DNA of 11,990 nucleotides, taken from assembly GCA_009840715.1 (NCBI GenBank), contig VXNE01000118.1:1-11990 (forward strand), given 5' to 3'. This document shows, piece after piece, positions 1-7,482 of this stretch (positions are counted from its first letter, which is position 1; the number at the start of each line of letters is the position of its first letter). Both the position numbers and the translations under genes were made by a program. The DNA comes from Gammaproteobacteria bacterium. GTDB taxonomy: Bacteria; Pseudomonadota; Gammaproteobacteria; Pseudomonadales; Azotimanducaceae. The notes beneath the pieces were generated by a model. That model saw only the letters and a list, made by a program, of their open reading frames with translations, ran no database searches and was not told the DNA's origin.

Positions 1-426
1 GGCGAACAGGAGCTGCGCCCGGCGTCGCGGACTGGACGAGCCGACCCGCGCCCCGTCGGGCAAGGCGTCGAACGTGCCGGCCCCGGCGACCAGCGCGTCC
101 CGCGCGTCCGCCCGTGCGCCGATGGTCGTCACCGTGAAACCCGCCGGTGGCAGGGTCGGCACGTCCTTCATGCTGTGGACGGCGATGTCGGCGCGCCCTT
201 CGGCCAGGGCGACTTCGAGTTCGCCGACGAAGAGACCCTTGCCGCCGGACTCGCCGAGGGGCGTGTCGCGCCGGTTGCGGTCGCCCGCGGTGGTGAGCGG
301 CAGCAGGTCGATGGTGGCGCCTGACGTCTCGGCGATGAGGACCCCGGCCCGTTCCGCCTGCCACAGGGCGAGGGGGCTGGCGCGGGTGGCGATCCTGACG
401 AGCGGCGCGGAGGGTGGTCTGTCCAC
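1..426 (-). CDS. hemC: Porphobilinogen deaminase (hydroxymethylbilane synthase), N-terminal part, cut by window edge
   Basis: The 142 codons present encode the first half of the enzyme that joins four porphobilinogens into hydroxymethylbilane in cytosolic tetrapyrrole (haem) synthesis. Recognisable family segments, in order, are RIATRASPLALWQAE near the N-terminus, the glycine/lysine stretch GGKGLFVGELE, IAVHSMKDVP (substrate-binding region) and GSSSPRRRAQLL, where most homologues have GTSSLRRQAQL. The dipyrromethane-cofactor cysteine lies in the C-terminal half outside the window. The frame stays open upstream of codon 1, but GTG at 426 is the first plausible start that gives the usual short leader before RIATR. 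A weak AGG lies five bases before it. The gene is divergent from argH, as in many gammaproteobacteria. Identity is secure; the start is less so. Confidence 0.95.
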   Translation of the reverse strand, partial: MDRPPSAPLVRIATRASPLALWQAERAGVLIAETSGATIDLLPLTTAGDRNRRDTPLGESGGKGLFVGELEVALAEGRADIAVHSMKDVPTLPPAGFTVTTIGARADARDALVAGAGTFDALPDGARVGSSSPRRRAQLLFA

Positions 427-537
427 TTCTGCCTGACGGTCGGCGGGCGCCGCTGCCCCGGGGCGTTTGGAGCCGGAATGCCGAAAGTGCCAGTATATGA
501 CGGAGGGCGTCCGCCACGACGCCGGAAGAAACAGCCT
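427..537. promoter_or_regulatory. Divergent hemC-argH intergenic region with candidate -10 boxes
   Basis: This 111-base gap separates two divergent genes and must hold both promoters. A TATACT hexamer on the minus strand (complement of 492-497) could be the -10 of hemC. The overlapping plus-strand TATATG (494-499) could serve argH. Neither has a convincing TTGACA-like -35 at 16-18 bases, so the assignment is tentative. Confidence 0.3.
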
Positions 538-1929
538 ATGGGCGAGAACAGCAGCGAGAACGAGGAGCTGTTGCGCGGCCGGTTCGCCGAGGGGACGGAC
601 GAGGGCGTGGAGCGGTTCACGGCGTCCGTGGCGTTCGACCGGCGCCTCTATCGCTACGACGTGCGGGGTTCGATCGCGCATGCCGAGATGCTCGCGGCCG
701 CCGGCGTGCTGACGCGAGCGGAGTGCCGCGCCATCGTCGATGGACTCCGTGGGATCGAACGGGACATCGAGGCCGGCGATTTCGATTGGTCGACGGCCCT
801 CGAGGATGTCCACATGAACATCGAGGCACGCCTGACCGAGCGCATCGGCGAGGTAGGCAAGAAACTGCACACGGGGCGTTCGCGCAACGACCAGGTGGCG
901 ACGGACCTGCGCCTCTACTTGCGTGACGAGATCGATGCCATCGTGGCCCTCCTCCGGGAGATCATGAGTCGGTTGGTCGACCTCGCCGAGCTTCACGCGG
1001 CGGATCCGATGCCGGGATTCACGCACCTGCAGACCGCGCAGCCCGTCACCCTGGGACACCACCTCCTCGCGTGGTTCGAGATGGCCCACCGCGACCGGGC
1101 GCGCTTCCTGGACTGCCGGAAACGGCTCAACGTGTCCCCCCTCGGCGCCGCGGCGCTCGCCGGCACCACGTTTCCCATCGACCGCGCGGCCACCGCCGCC
1201 GCGCTCGGGTTCGAGGGCGTGGCGCCGAACTCCCTGGATGCCGTGAGCGACCGGGACTTCGCGATCGAGTTCTGTGCGGCCGCCGCGCTCGCGGCGGTGC
1301 ACCTGTCACGCTGGTGCGAGGAACTGGTGATCTGGACCTCCCAGCAGTTTGCGTTCGTCGAACTGCCGGACGCGTTCTGCACGGGGTCCAGCATCATGCC
1401 GCAGAAGAAGAACCCGGACGTGCCGGAGCTGGTGCGCGGCAAGGCCGGGCGCGTCATCGGCCACCTGGTGGGCCTGCTCGTCCTGATGAAGAGCCAGCCG
1501 CTCGCCTACAACCGGGACAATCAGGAGGACAAGGAGCCGGTCTTCGACACCGCCGCGACGTTGCGGGGGTGCCTCGCCGCGATGCGCGACATCGTCGGGG
1601 CCATGCGTCCGGACACGGCGGCGATGCGCAGGGCCGCCGAACTGGGGTACGCCACCGCCACCGATCTGGCGGACTACCTGGTCGGGAAGGGGGTGCCGTT
1701 TCGTGACGCGTACGACGCCGTGGGGCGGGTGGTCCGCCACGCCCAGGAGCGCGGCATGGCGCTGGCCGACATGCCCCTCGAGGAACTGCGCCGGGTGCAC
1801 GACGCCATTGGTGAGGATGTGTACGACGCCGTCTCGCTCACCGGGTCGCTCGCCGCGCGCGATCACGTGGGAGGGACGGCGCCCGGGCGGGTGCGTGCGG
1901 CCGTCGTAGCGGCGCGCGCGCGTATCTGA
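538..1929 (+). CDS. argH: Argininosuccinate lyase
   Basis: It cleaves argininosuccinate to arginine and fumarate, the last step of arginine synthesis, as a cytosolic homotetramer of the fumarase/aspartase superfamily. The superfamily signature GSSIMPQKKNPD is intact, with the serines at about residues 284-285 lying in the flexible catalytic loop. Other conserved blocks are HTGRSRNDQVATD, GFTHLQTAQPVTLGHHLL and AVSDRDFAIEF. The ATG at 538 gives 463 residues, the normal family length, with a GGAAG upstream. The frame extends to an ATG at 478, but the extra 20 residues are basic, unlike the family, and overlap the presumed promoter region. The gene is divergent from hemC. A 111-base gap with a hairpin follows before lptM. 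Confidence 0.97.
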   Translation: MGENSSENEELLRGRFAEGTDEGVERFTASVAFDRRLYRYDVRGSIAHAEMLAAAGVLTRAECRAIVDGLRGIERDIEAGDFDWSTALEDVHMNIEARLTERIGEVGKKLHTGRSRNDQVATDLRLYLRDEIDAIVALLREIMSRLVDLAELHAADPMPGFTHLQTAQPVTLGHHLLAWFEMAHRDRARFLDCRKRLNVSPLGAAALAGTTFPIDRAATAAALGFEGVAPNSLDAVSDRDFAIEFCAAAALAAVHLSRWCEELVIWTSQQFAFVELPDAFCTGSSIMPQKKNPDVPELVRGKAGRVIGHLVGLLVLMKSQPLAYNRDNQEDKEPVFDTAATLRGCLAAMRDIVGAMRPDTAAMRRAAELGYATATDLADYLVGKGVPFRDAYDAVGRVVRHAQERGMALADMPLEELRRVHDAIGEDVYDAVSLTGSLAARDHVGGTAPGRVRAAVVAARARI

Positions 1930-1933
1930 GCGA

Positions 1934-1963
1934 TCGGCCCGGCGGCCGGAGTCGGCGGGCCGA
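1934..1963 (+). terminator. GC-rich hairpin after argH, possible terminator
   Basis: TCGGCCCG at 1934-1941 pairs perfectly with CGGGCCGA at 1956-1963 around a 14-base loop, starting 5 bases after the argH stop. No T-run follows, so it is not a classical intrinsic terminator. It could slow polymerase, stabilise the transcript or be incidental in GC-rich DNA. Confidence 0.3.
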
Positions 1964-1997
1964 GACGACACCCGCCTGCGCCTCGACCGCGGGAGGC

Positions 1998-2003
1998 TAT
2001 ACT
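1998..2003 (+). promoter_or_regulatory. Candidate -10 box for the lptM-lysA-dapF-xerC cluster
   Basis: TATACT (five of six matches to TATAAT) lies 37 bases before the lptM start in an otherwise GC-rich gap, a sensible place for the cluster's promoter. No good -35 hexamer is visible at the right spacing, so this is a weak call. Confidence 0.35.
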
Positions 2004-2040
2004 GCGCCGCTTGCGGGTCTCCGGGACGGATACGGCGGGC

Positions 2041-2208
2041 ATGCGGTGGATCCTGGTGGCGCTGATTTGTGCGCTTTGGTGTGCGACGGCGGCGACCTGC
2101 GGCCAGAAGGGCCCGCTGTACCTGCCCGAGGAGCGCCCCCCGGCGGGTTCTTTCTTGCGGGGGGCACGCCCCTCGCGCTCCCCGGGGGCGCACGCCGCCG
2201 CCCCTTGA
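2041..2208 (+). CDS. lptM: LptM-like small outer-membrane lipoprotein (YifL/LppL type)
   Basis: The 55-residue product has a hydrophobic signal segment (about residues 3-18), a candidate lipidated Cys20 and directly after it the family hallmark CGQKGPLYLP (E. coli has CGLKGPLYFP). In E. coli LptM binds the LptD/LptE translocon and helps its oxidative assembly. The position directly upstream of lysA is the usual gammaproteobacterial one and supports the call. The lipobox is not classical: positions -3 to -1 read A-A-T rather than L-A/S-G/A. Two further cysteines (10 and 14) sit in the signal segment. The tail after residue 30 is rich in Pro, Arg and Ala, as expected for the unconserved part. 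The start at ATG 2041 is preferred over GTG-type starts near 2011 because it puts the signal peptide at the N-terminus. Confidence 0.8.
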   Translation: MRWILVALICALWCATAATCGQKGPLYLPEERPPAGSFLRGARPSRSPGAHAAAP

Positions 2209-2242
2209 CGTCACCGACGTCCCGCGAGGTACGGAGCGCAGC

Positions 2243-3490
2243 ATGTTTGGTCGTCGGGACAACGCCATCGGGGTCGAAGATGTTCCCCTGGCCGCCATAG
2301 CCGAGTCTGGGGGTACGCCCCCCTCCTTCTATACCGGGGAATGCAGCCGGCGCCGCCCCCGGCGCCGCCCGCGCCCCCCCGCCGGCGGGCGCGCGCGAAT
2401 CTGCTACGCGGTCAAGGCCAACGCGAATCTGGCCATTCTTCGGCTGATGCTCGAACTCGGCGCCGGCTTCGATATCGTCTCGGCGGGAGAATTGCAGCGC
2501 GTGCTGCGAGCCGGGGGCGCGGGGGAAGACGTGGTCTTTTCGGGGGTCGGCAAGTCCGTGGCGGAGATCGACTTCGCCCTCAAGGTCGGTATCCGCTGCT
2601 TCAACGTCGAGAGCGAGGCCGAGCTGGAGCGCCTGGAGGCCCGCGCGCGGCTGCTGTCTCGCGTCGCGCCCGTGTCGGTTCGCGTCAATCCGGATGTCGA
2701 TGCCGGGACGCATCCGTACATCTCCACGGGCCGCCGCGAGAACAAGTTCGGCGTGGCGGAGGGCACGGCGCTCGACATGTATCGCCGCGCGGCGGGGTCG
2801 CACGCCCTGGAGGTCCGCGGGATCGACTGCCACATCGGGTCCCAGGTCCTGGAACTCGGCCCGTATGCGGCTGCGCGGGACCGGCTGCTGGGCATCGTGG
2901 ACACGCTCGCGGCCGAGGGCATTTCGATCGACCATGTCGACCTGGGCGGTGGATTCGCCGTGCCCTACGACGGCGAACCGGGCCTCGACGTCGAGACCTA
3001 CGGTCGCGAAGTGGCTGCTGGCGTGTTTTCCCGTGGTCTCGAACTGATCGTTGAGCCGGGACGTTACCTGGTGGCGGAGGCCGGCGTGCTGCTCACGCGC
3101 GTGGAGTACCTCAAGCGGGCCACGCGGGAAGGGCAGCGGAACTTCGCGGTCGTGGATGCGGCGATGAACGATCTTCTCCGGCCGGCGCTCTACGAGGCGC
3201 GCCACGCGGTGGAGGCGGTCGAACCGAACGATGCGGCGCCCCTGCGCTGGGACGTGGTGGGTCCGGTCTGCGAGACCGGTGACTTCCTCGCCATGGACCG
3301 CGACCTGGCGCTCACGGAGGGCGCGCTGCTCGCGGTGTTCGGGGCCGGCGCGTACGGGATGGTGCTGAGTTCCAACTACAACGGCCGCGGCCGCGCGCCG
3401 GAGGTGCTCGTGAGCGGCGGCGAGTTCCGCGTCGTACGGCGACGGGAAACCCTGGGCGACCAGCTCGCCCTCGAAGGGGAAGGGCGGTGA
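2243..3490 (+). CDS. lysA: Diaminopimelate decarboxylase
   Basis: This PLP-dependent enzyme (fold type III, alanine-racemase-like barrel) decarboxylates meso-diaminopimelate to L-lysine. The PLP lysine is Lys58 in YAVKANAN. Other family blocks are GAGFDIVSAGELQRVL, VFSGVGKS, RVNPDVDAGTHPYISTG, HIGSQ, DLGGGF, EPGRY, CETGDFLA and GAYGMVLSSNYNGRGRA. The ATG at 2243, with GAGG and GGAG upstream, gives 415 residues, the usual length. Residues about 34-52, between GGTP and ICYAVKAN, are an Arg/Pro-rich run that does not resemble the helix usual at this place, although the spacing to the PLP lysine is preserved. The stop overlaps the dapF start by four bases, so the two steps around meso-diaminopimelate are probably translationally coupled. 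Confidence 0.96.
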   Translation: MFGRRDNAIGVEDVPLAAIAESGGTPPSFYTGECSRRRPRRRPRPPAGGRARICYAVKANANLAILRLMLELGAGFDIVSAGELQRVLRAGGAGEDVVFSGVGKSVAEIDFALKVGIRCFNVESEAELERLEARARLLSRVAPVSVRVNPDVDAGTHPYISTGRRENKFGVAEGTALDMYRRAAGSHALEVRGIDCHIGSQVLELGPYAAARDRLLGIVDTLAAEGISIDHVDLGGGFAVPYDGEPGLDVETYGREVAAGVFSRGLELIVEPGRYLVAEAGVLLTRVEYLKRATREGQRNFAVVDAAMNDLLRPALYEARHAVEAVEPNDAAPLRWDVVGPVCETGDFLAMDRDLALTEGALLAVFGAGAYGMVLSSNYNGRGRAPEVLVSGGEFRVVRRRETLGDQLALEGEGR

Positions 3491-4335
3491 CGAAGCTCCG
3501 CTTCTCCAAGATGCATGGCCTCGGCAACGACTTCATGGTCGTGGACCTCGTGACCCAGAGCCTGGACCTCAGGGCCCAGGAGATCCGGCGTTGGAGCGAC
3601 CGGCGCACGGGCGTCGGGTTCGACCAGTTGCTGGCAGTGCAGCCCCCGTCGGACCCCGGCGCGGACTTCCGCTACCGCATCTTCAATCGCGATGGAACGG
3701 AAGCCGAGCAGTGCGGCAACGGCGCGCGGTGTTTCGCACGGTTCGTTCGCGATCACGGACTGACCGTGAAGCGCTGCCTCACCCTCGAGACGAGCAACGG
3801 CATGATTCGCACGCGCCTGCTCAAGGATGACCGGGTCGAGGTCGAGATGGGACCGCCAGGGCTCGCGCCCGCGGAGGTGCCGTTCCTGGCCGAGTTCGCC
3901 AAGCCGGAGGGCGACGGCCTGCGCCACCGCCTCTCGACAGCGGACGCGGAGGTCGTCCTGGCGCCGGTGTCGATAGGCAATCCGCACGCCGTCATCGAGG
4001 TCGACGACATCGTCAGTGCCCCGGTGAAGCGCGTCGGGACGGCCGTGCAGTCCTCGCCGGCCTTCCCCGAGGGCGTCAACGTCGGCTTCCTGCAGGTCGT
4101 GCAAGGGGACTTCGCGCGGCTGCGCGTCTACGAGCGGGGTGCGGGAGAGACGCGCGCGTGCGGCAGCGGGGCGTGCGCGGCGATGGTGGCAGGTCGGCTG
4201 AGAGGCCTGCTCGACGCCGAGGCCACGGTGTCCCTGCGGGGTGGAGAAGTGTCGCTGCGGTGGCCGGGCGAAGGCGAACCCGTCACGATGACGGGCCCCA
4301 CCGCCCAGATCTACGACGGCCAGATACGGTCCTGA
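3487..4335 (+). CDS. dapF: Diaminopimelate epimerase
   Basis: It interconverts LL- and meso-diaminopimelate without a cofactor, supplying LysA and peptidoglycan synthesis in the cytosol. The two catalytic cysteines are present: Cys76 in EQCGNGARCFARFVRD and Cys225 in ERGAGETRACGSGAC. The N-terminal FSKMHGLGNDFMVVD and SIGNPHAV are also family hallmarks. The protein has 282 residues, close to the usual 274-280. The start is GTG at 3487 within the lysA stop (GTGA), giving KLRFSKMHGLGNDF at the expected place and a purine-rich AAGGGGAAGGGC as ribosome site. The next gene is xerC, 59 bases downstream. Confidence 0.97.
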   Translation: MTKLRFSKMHGLGNDFMVVDLVTQSLDLRAQEIRRWSDRRTGVGFDQLLAVQPPSDPGADFRYRIFNRDGTEAEQCGNGARCFARFVRDHGLTVKRCLTLETSNGMIRTRLLKDDRVEVEMGPPGLAPAEVPFLAEFAKPEGDGLRHRLSTADAEVVLAPVSIGNPHAVIEVDDIVSAPVKRVGTAVQSSPAFPEGVNVGFLQVVQGDFARLRVYERGAGETRACGSGACAAMVAGRLRGLLDAEATVSLRGGEVSLRWPGEGEPVTMTGPTAQIYDGQIRS

Positions 4336-4394
4336 TCCCGGCGCCCGCGAGCGGCCCCGCGCCCGTCACCCTGCTTGAATGCGGGGATCGCCTG

Positions 4395-5402
4395 GTGCAG
4401 AGTGCCGCCGGGAAATCGGTTCGAGGTGTGCCGCTGGTTTCGTCACACGGGGCCCGCTCAGGGGAAAGCGCCCATCGCCAGGACGGCAAGGCCACCCGCG
4501 TCCGGAGCGCGGAGGCGGACCCGCTGGTCGCCCGCTACATCGAGTTTCTCACCCACGAGAAGCGCTGCTCGGCGCACACGGTTGCGGCCTACCGACGCGA
4601 CCTCGCCGCGTTTCGCGAGAGCCTCGAGGACCAGGACTGGACGTCGTGCCGGCCGTGGCATGTCCGCGCCCATCTCGGTCGTCTGCACGCCAGGGGGCGC
4701 TCGCCGCGCACGATTGGCCGGGTGCTGTCGAGCCTCCGCGCCTTCTTCGCGTTCGCGGTACGGCACGAGGTGCTCCCGGCGAACCCGGCCGCGGGCATCG
4801 TGGGCCCGAAGCGGGGCAAACCGCTGCCGAAGGTGCTGGACATCGACCGGGCCGCGCGGCTCTTCGACGCCAAGCCCCGAACGAAGACCGAACTCCGCGA
4901 CCGGGCCATGGTCGAGGTCCTGTACGGTTGCGGCGTCCGCCTGGCCGAACTGGTGGCGATCGACCTGAAGGACATCGACCTGGCGAACGGTTTCGCGACG
5001 GTGACCGGGAAGGGCAGCAAGACGCGGATCGTGCCGCTGGGCGAACTGGCCGTCGACGCCATCCAGGCGTGGCTTGCGACGCGGCCCGGCGCGCGAGCTG
5101 CGGCGCCGCTTTTCACGGGGCGCGGCGAGGCCCGCATCAGCCCGCGGACGGTGCAGTTGCGGCTCAAGAAGCTCTCCGCGGCGGAACTCGGCACGGACGC
5201 GTTGCATCCGCACATGCTGCGGCACAGCTTCGCGAGCCACCTGCTCGAGTCGAGCGGCGATCTGCGGGCGGTGCAGGAACTGCTCGGCCATGCCGACATC
5301 GCGACGACGCAGATCTACACGCACCTGGACTTCCAGCACCTGGCGAAGGTCTACGATGCCGCACACCCGCGCGCCAAGGCGCGTGGACGGACCCCGGAAT
5401 GA
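4395..5402 (+). CDS. xerC: Site-specific tyrosine recombinase XerC
   Basis: With XerD it resolves chromosome dimers at dif. The N-terminal SAM-like core-binding domain (RYIEFLTHEKRCSAHTVAAYRRDL) is followed by the catalytic domain. The catalytic set is visible: Arg182 in GCGVRLAEL, the lysine in GKGSKTR, His273-x-x-Arg276 in HPHMLRHSF, His299 in LLGHADIATT and nucleophile Tyr308 in IYTHLD. The C-terminal IYTHLDFQHLAKVYDAAHPRAK run is typical of XerC rather than XerD. The start is uncertain. GTG 4395 has GGGGA eight bases upstream and gives 335 residues. GTG 4428 gives 324. Both are longer than the usual roughly 300 because of a poorly conserved leader. The usual DUF484 gene between dapF and xerC is missing. 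Confidence 0.93.
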   Translation: MQSAAGKSVRGVPLVSSHGARSGESAHRQDGKATRVRSAEADPLVARYIEFLTHEKRCSAHTVAAYRRDLAAFRESLEDQDWTSCRPWHVRAHLGRLHARGRSPRTIGRVLSSLRAFFAFAVRHEVLPANPAAGIVGPKRGKPLPKVLDIDRAARLFDAKPRTKTELRDRAMVEVLYGCGVRLAELVAIDLKDIDLANGFATVTGKGSKTRIVPLGELAVDAIQAWLATRPGARAAAPLFTGRGEARISPRTVQLRLKKLSAAELGTDALHPHMLRHSFASHLLESSGDLRAVQELLGHADIATTQIYTHLDFQHLAKVYDAAHPRAKARGRTPE

Positions 5403-6100
5403 TCGAACTCGTCACCTTCGATCTCGACAACACGCTCTGGGAGACGGACAACGTCATCCGCCGGGCGGAGCTCGCGAGCCGCGAGTGGATGACGGGCCGC
5501 GTCCCGGAGTTCGGGGACCGGTTCGACATGGCGTCGCTCTGGGCATTGCGGACGGAGGTGATCCAGCGCCAACCGGACATCGCCCACGACGTGTCGCGGA
5601 TGCGGCTGGCCGTACTTCGCGAGGCGGCCATGCTCTGTGGCTGCACGGAAGCCGACGCGGATCGCCTGGCGACGGGTGCCTTCGACGAGTTCCTCCGCTT
5701 GCGGCACGAGATCGCGTACTACGAGGGCGCGCTGGCGACCCTGGCCGTGCTGGCGGAGCGGTACACGCTGGCCGCGCTGACGAACGGCAACGCGAACTTC
5801 GCGCGTCTGGGGCTCGACCGGTACTTCTCGTTCGGCTTCACGGCCGCGGACGTGGGCGCGAGCAAGCCGGATCCGGCGATGTTCCGGGCCGCCCTGGCCC
5901 AGGCCGGAGTTCCCGCCTCGGCCACCGTGCACGTCGGTGACCAGCCCGTGGACGACATCCAGGGCGCGCGCGCCGTCGGGATGCACACGATCTGGGTGAA
6001 CTTCGGCGGGTCCGGGGACGGGACGGCCGTCGGCGCCAGCGCGGAGGTGCGCCGCCTCGATCAGTTGCCGGGAATCATCGCGGAGCTGGCCGGAGCGTAG
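5399..6100 (+). CDS. HAD-superfamily phosphatase, YigB-like
   Basis: A 233-residue haloacid-dehalogenase-type hydrolase. Motif I is FDLDNTLW (nucleophile Asp8, general acid/base Asp10), motif II is ALTNGN, motif III is the lysine of SKPDP and motif IV is GDQPVDDIQGA. A helical cap domain lies between motifs I and II. The sequence and its place directly after xerC match YigB of E. coli, a phosphatase that acts on FMN and on the riboflavin-pathway intermediate 5-amino-6-(5-phospho-D-ribitylamino)uracil. The exact substrate here is inferred, not shown. The ATG at 5399 overlaps the xerC stop (ATGA), so translation is probably coupled. The gene ends 11 bases before the convergent thrC stop, and no intrinsic terminator is visible in that gap. 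Confidence 0.9.
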   Translation: MIELVTFDLDNTLWETDNVIRRAELASREWMTGRVPEFGDRFDMASLWALRTEVIQRQPDIAHDVSRMRLAVLREAAMLCGCTEADADRLATGAFDEFLRLRHEIAYYEGALATLAVLAERYTLAALTNGNANFARLGLDRYFSFGFTAADVGASKPDPAMFRAALAQAGVPASATVHVGDQPVDDIQGARAVGMHTIWVNFGGSGDGTAVGASAEVRRLDQLPGIIAELAGA

Positions 6101-6111
6101 CGTACGAGGTG

Positions 6112-7479
6112 TTACGCCTCTCCGGCGCGAGGCGCGATGAAGGCCTTGACCGCCTCGAGATCCGGCGGCAGGAGCGTCTTTCTCTGCGGCAAGTCGGCGA
6201 GCCCCTCGAGCAGTGGGTGCCGTGCGACCTGCTCGCCCACGGCCTGGTCGACCGACTCGGGGAACTTGGCCGGGTGCGCGGCGGCCAGGCAGATCATGGG
6301 GCGATACCCCGGGAACCGCGATGCGGCCGCGACCCCGACGGCGGTGTGGGGGTCCACCACGTATCCGCTGCGGGCATGGAGGTCCGACATCGCGGCCATG
6401 GTCGCCGGCTCGTCGACGGCGGTGGCGAGAATGCCCTCGTCCTCCGGTACGCCCCCGTCGATGCGGGCCACGCCCTCGGCGGCGAACGTCGTCATGAACG
6501 CCTGCAGCGCCGTCGGGTCGCAGCCGAGACGGTAGTAGACGAAGCGCTCGAAGTTGCTCGCGACCTGGATGTCCATCGAAGGGCTGATCGTGCGGCGGGT
6601 TTCCCCAACGCTGTAGACGCCGGTCTGGAAGAACCGCGCGAGGATGTCGTTGTCGTTGGTGCCGAGCACGAGCCTGTCGATCGGCGCGCCCATCGCGCGC
6701 GCGAGGTAACCGGCCAGGATGTTGCCGAAGTTCCCCGTGGGGACGCTGAACGAGACGGGTTCGTCGAAGCGCAGGGCGCCGTGCAGGTAGTAGGCCGCCT
6801 GGGCGAGGACGCGGGCCCAGTTCACGGAGTTGGCGGCGCCGAGGCCGTGTTTCGCCTTGAAGTCGAGGTCGCCGAAGATCGTCTTCACGATGTGCTGGCA
6901 GTCGTCGAACGTACCGTCGATGGCGATGCAGTGGACGTTCTCGTCCGGCACGGTGGTCATCTGCAGTTCCTGCAGCGCGCTGGTGCGGCCCTCCGGGTAG
7001 AGGACGAACACACCCATCCCGGCGCGGCCCCGGATGCCGGCGATGGCGGCGCTGCCGGTGTCGCCGCTGGTCGCGCAGAGTACGTTGAGTCGCGTTCGGC
7101 GCGCGGTCACGATGTGCTCGAACAGTCGCCCGAGCACCTGCAGCGCGACATCCTTGAAGGCCAGCGTCGGGCCGTGGAAGAGTTCCATGACGTGCAGGTC
7201 GCCGAGGTCGACCACGGGCACGACTTCCCCGTGGCGGAAGGTCGCGTAGGCGCCATGGACGATCTCCCCGATCCGCGCTCGTGGAATGTCGTCGGCGAAC
7301 CGGGCGAACACCTCGGTGGCCAGTTCGGGGAACGACAGCGCCCGCAAGTCGTCGAGCCGCTCGGCGAAGGAGGGCAGGGCTTCGGGCAGGAGGAGGCCGC
7401 CGTCGGGAGCGAGCCCCGTCAGGACGGCATCCTGGAAGGACAGCGGCGGCGTCGCGCCGCGGGTGCTGATGTAGCGCAT
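6112..7479 (-). CDS. thrC: Threonine synthase
   Basis: This PLP enzyme (fold type II) converts O-phospho-L-homoserine to L-threonine, the last step of threonine synthesis. The PLP lysine is Lys109 in FHGPTLAFKD. The phosphate-binding loop is CATSGDTGSAA (about 135-145), and SVPTGNFGNILAGYLA (about 244-259) is a further conserved block. The N-terminal MRYISTRG and PDGGLLLPE are typical of the long threonine synthase form found in Gammaproteobacteria and yeast. The 455-residue length fits. The ATG at 7479 lies three bases after the selO stop, so the two are probably cotranscribed from upstream of selO. No separate promoter is visible. Confidence 0.97.
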   Translation of the reverse strand: MRYISTRGATPPLSFQDAVLTGLAPDGGLLLPEALPSFAERLDDLRALSFPELATEVFARFADDIPRARIGEIVHGAYATFRHGEVVPVVDLGDLHVMELFHGPTLAFKDVALQVLGRLFEHIVTARRTRLNVLCATSGDTGSAAIAGIRGRAGMGVFVLYPEGRTSALQELQMTTVPDENVHCIAIDGTFDDCQHIVKTIFGDLDFKAKHGLGAANSVNWARVLAQAAYYLHGALRFDEPVSFSVPTGNFGNILAGYLARAMGAPIDRLVLGTNDNDILARFFQTGVYSVGETRRTISPSMDIQVASNFERFVYYRLGCDPTALQAFMTTFAAEGVARIDGGVPEDEGILATAVDEPATMAAMSDLHARSGYVVDPHTAVGVAAASRFPGYRPMICLAAAHPAKFPESVDQAVGEQVARHPLLEGLADLPQRKTLLPPDLEAVKAFIAPRAGEA

Positions 7480-7482
7480 CGG

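Noticed and set aside
2150..2345. Two similar GC-rich strings with GGGGG(C/T)ACGCCCC in lptM and lysA, as a possible repeat family
   Set aside because: The similarity is short and confined to G and C runs; in DNA this GC-rich two such strings are not evidence of a repeat.
6101..6118. Terminator between the convergent HAD and thrC genes
   Set aside because: Only a 4-base GAGG/CCTC pairing partly inside thrC is visible, and no T-run. Too weak to call.
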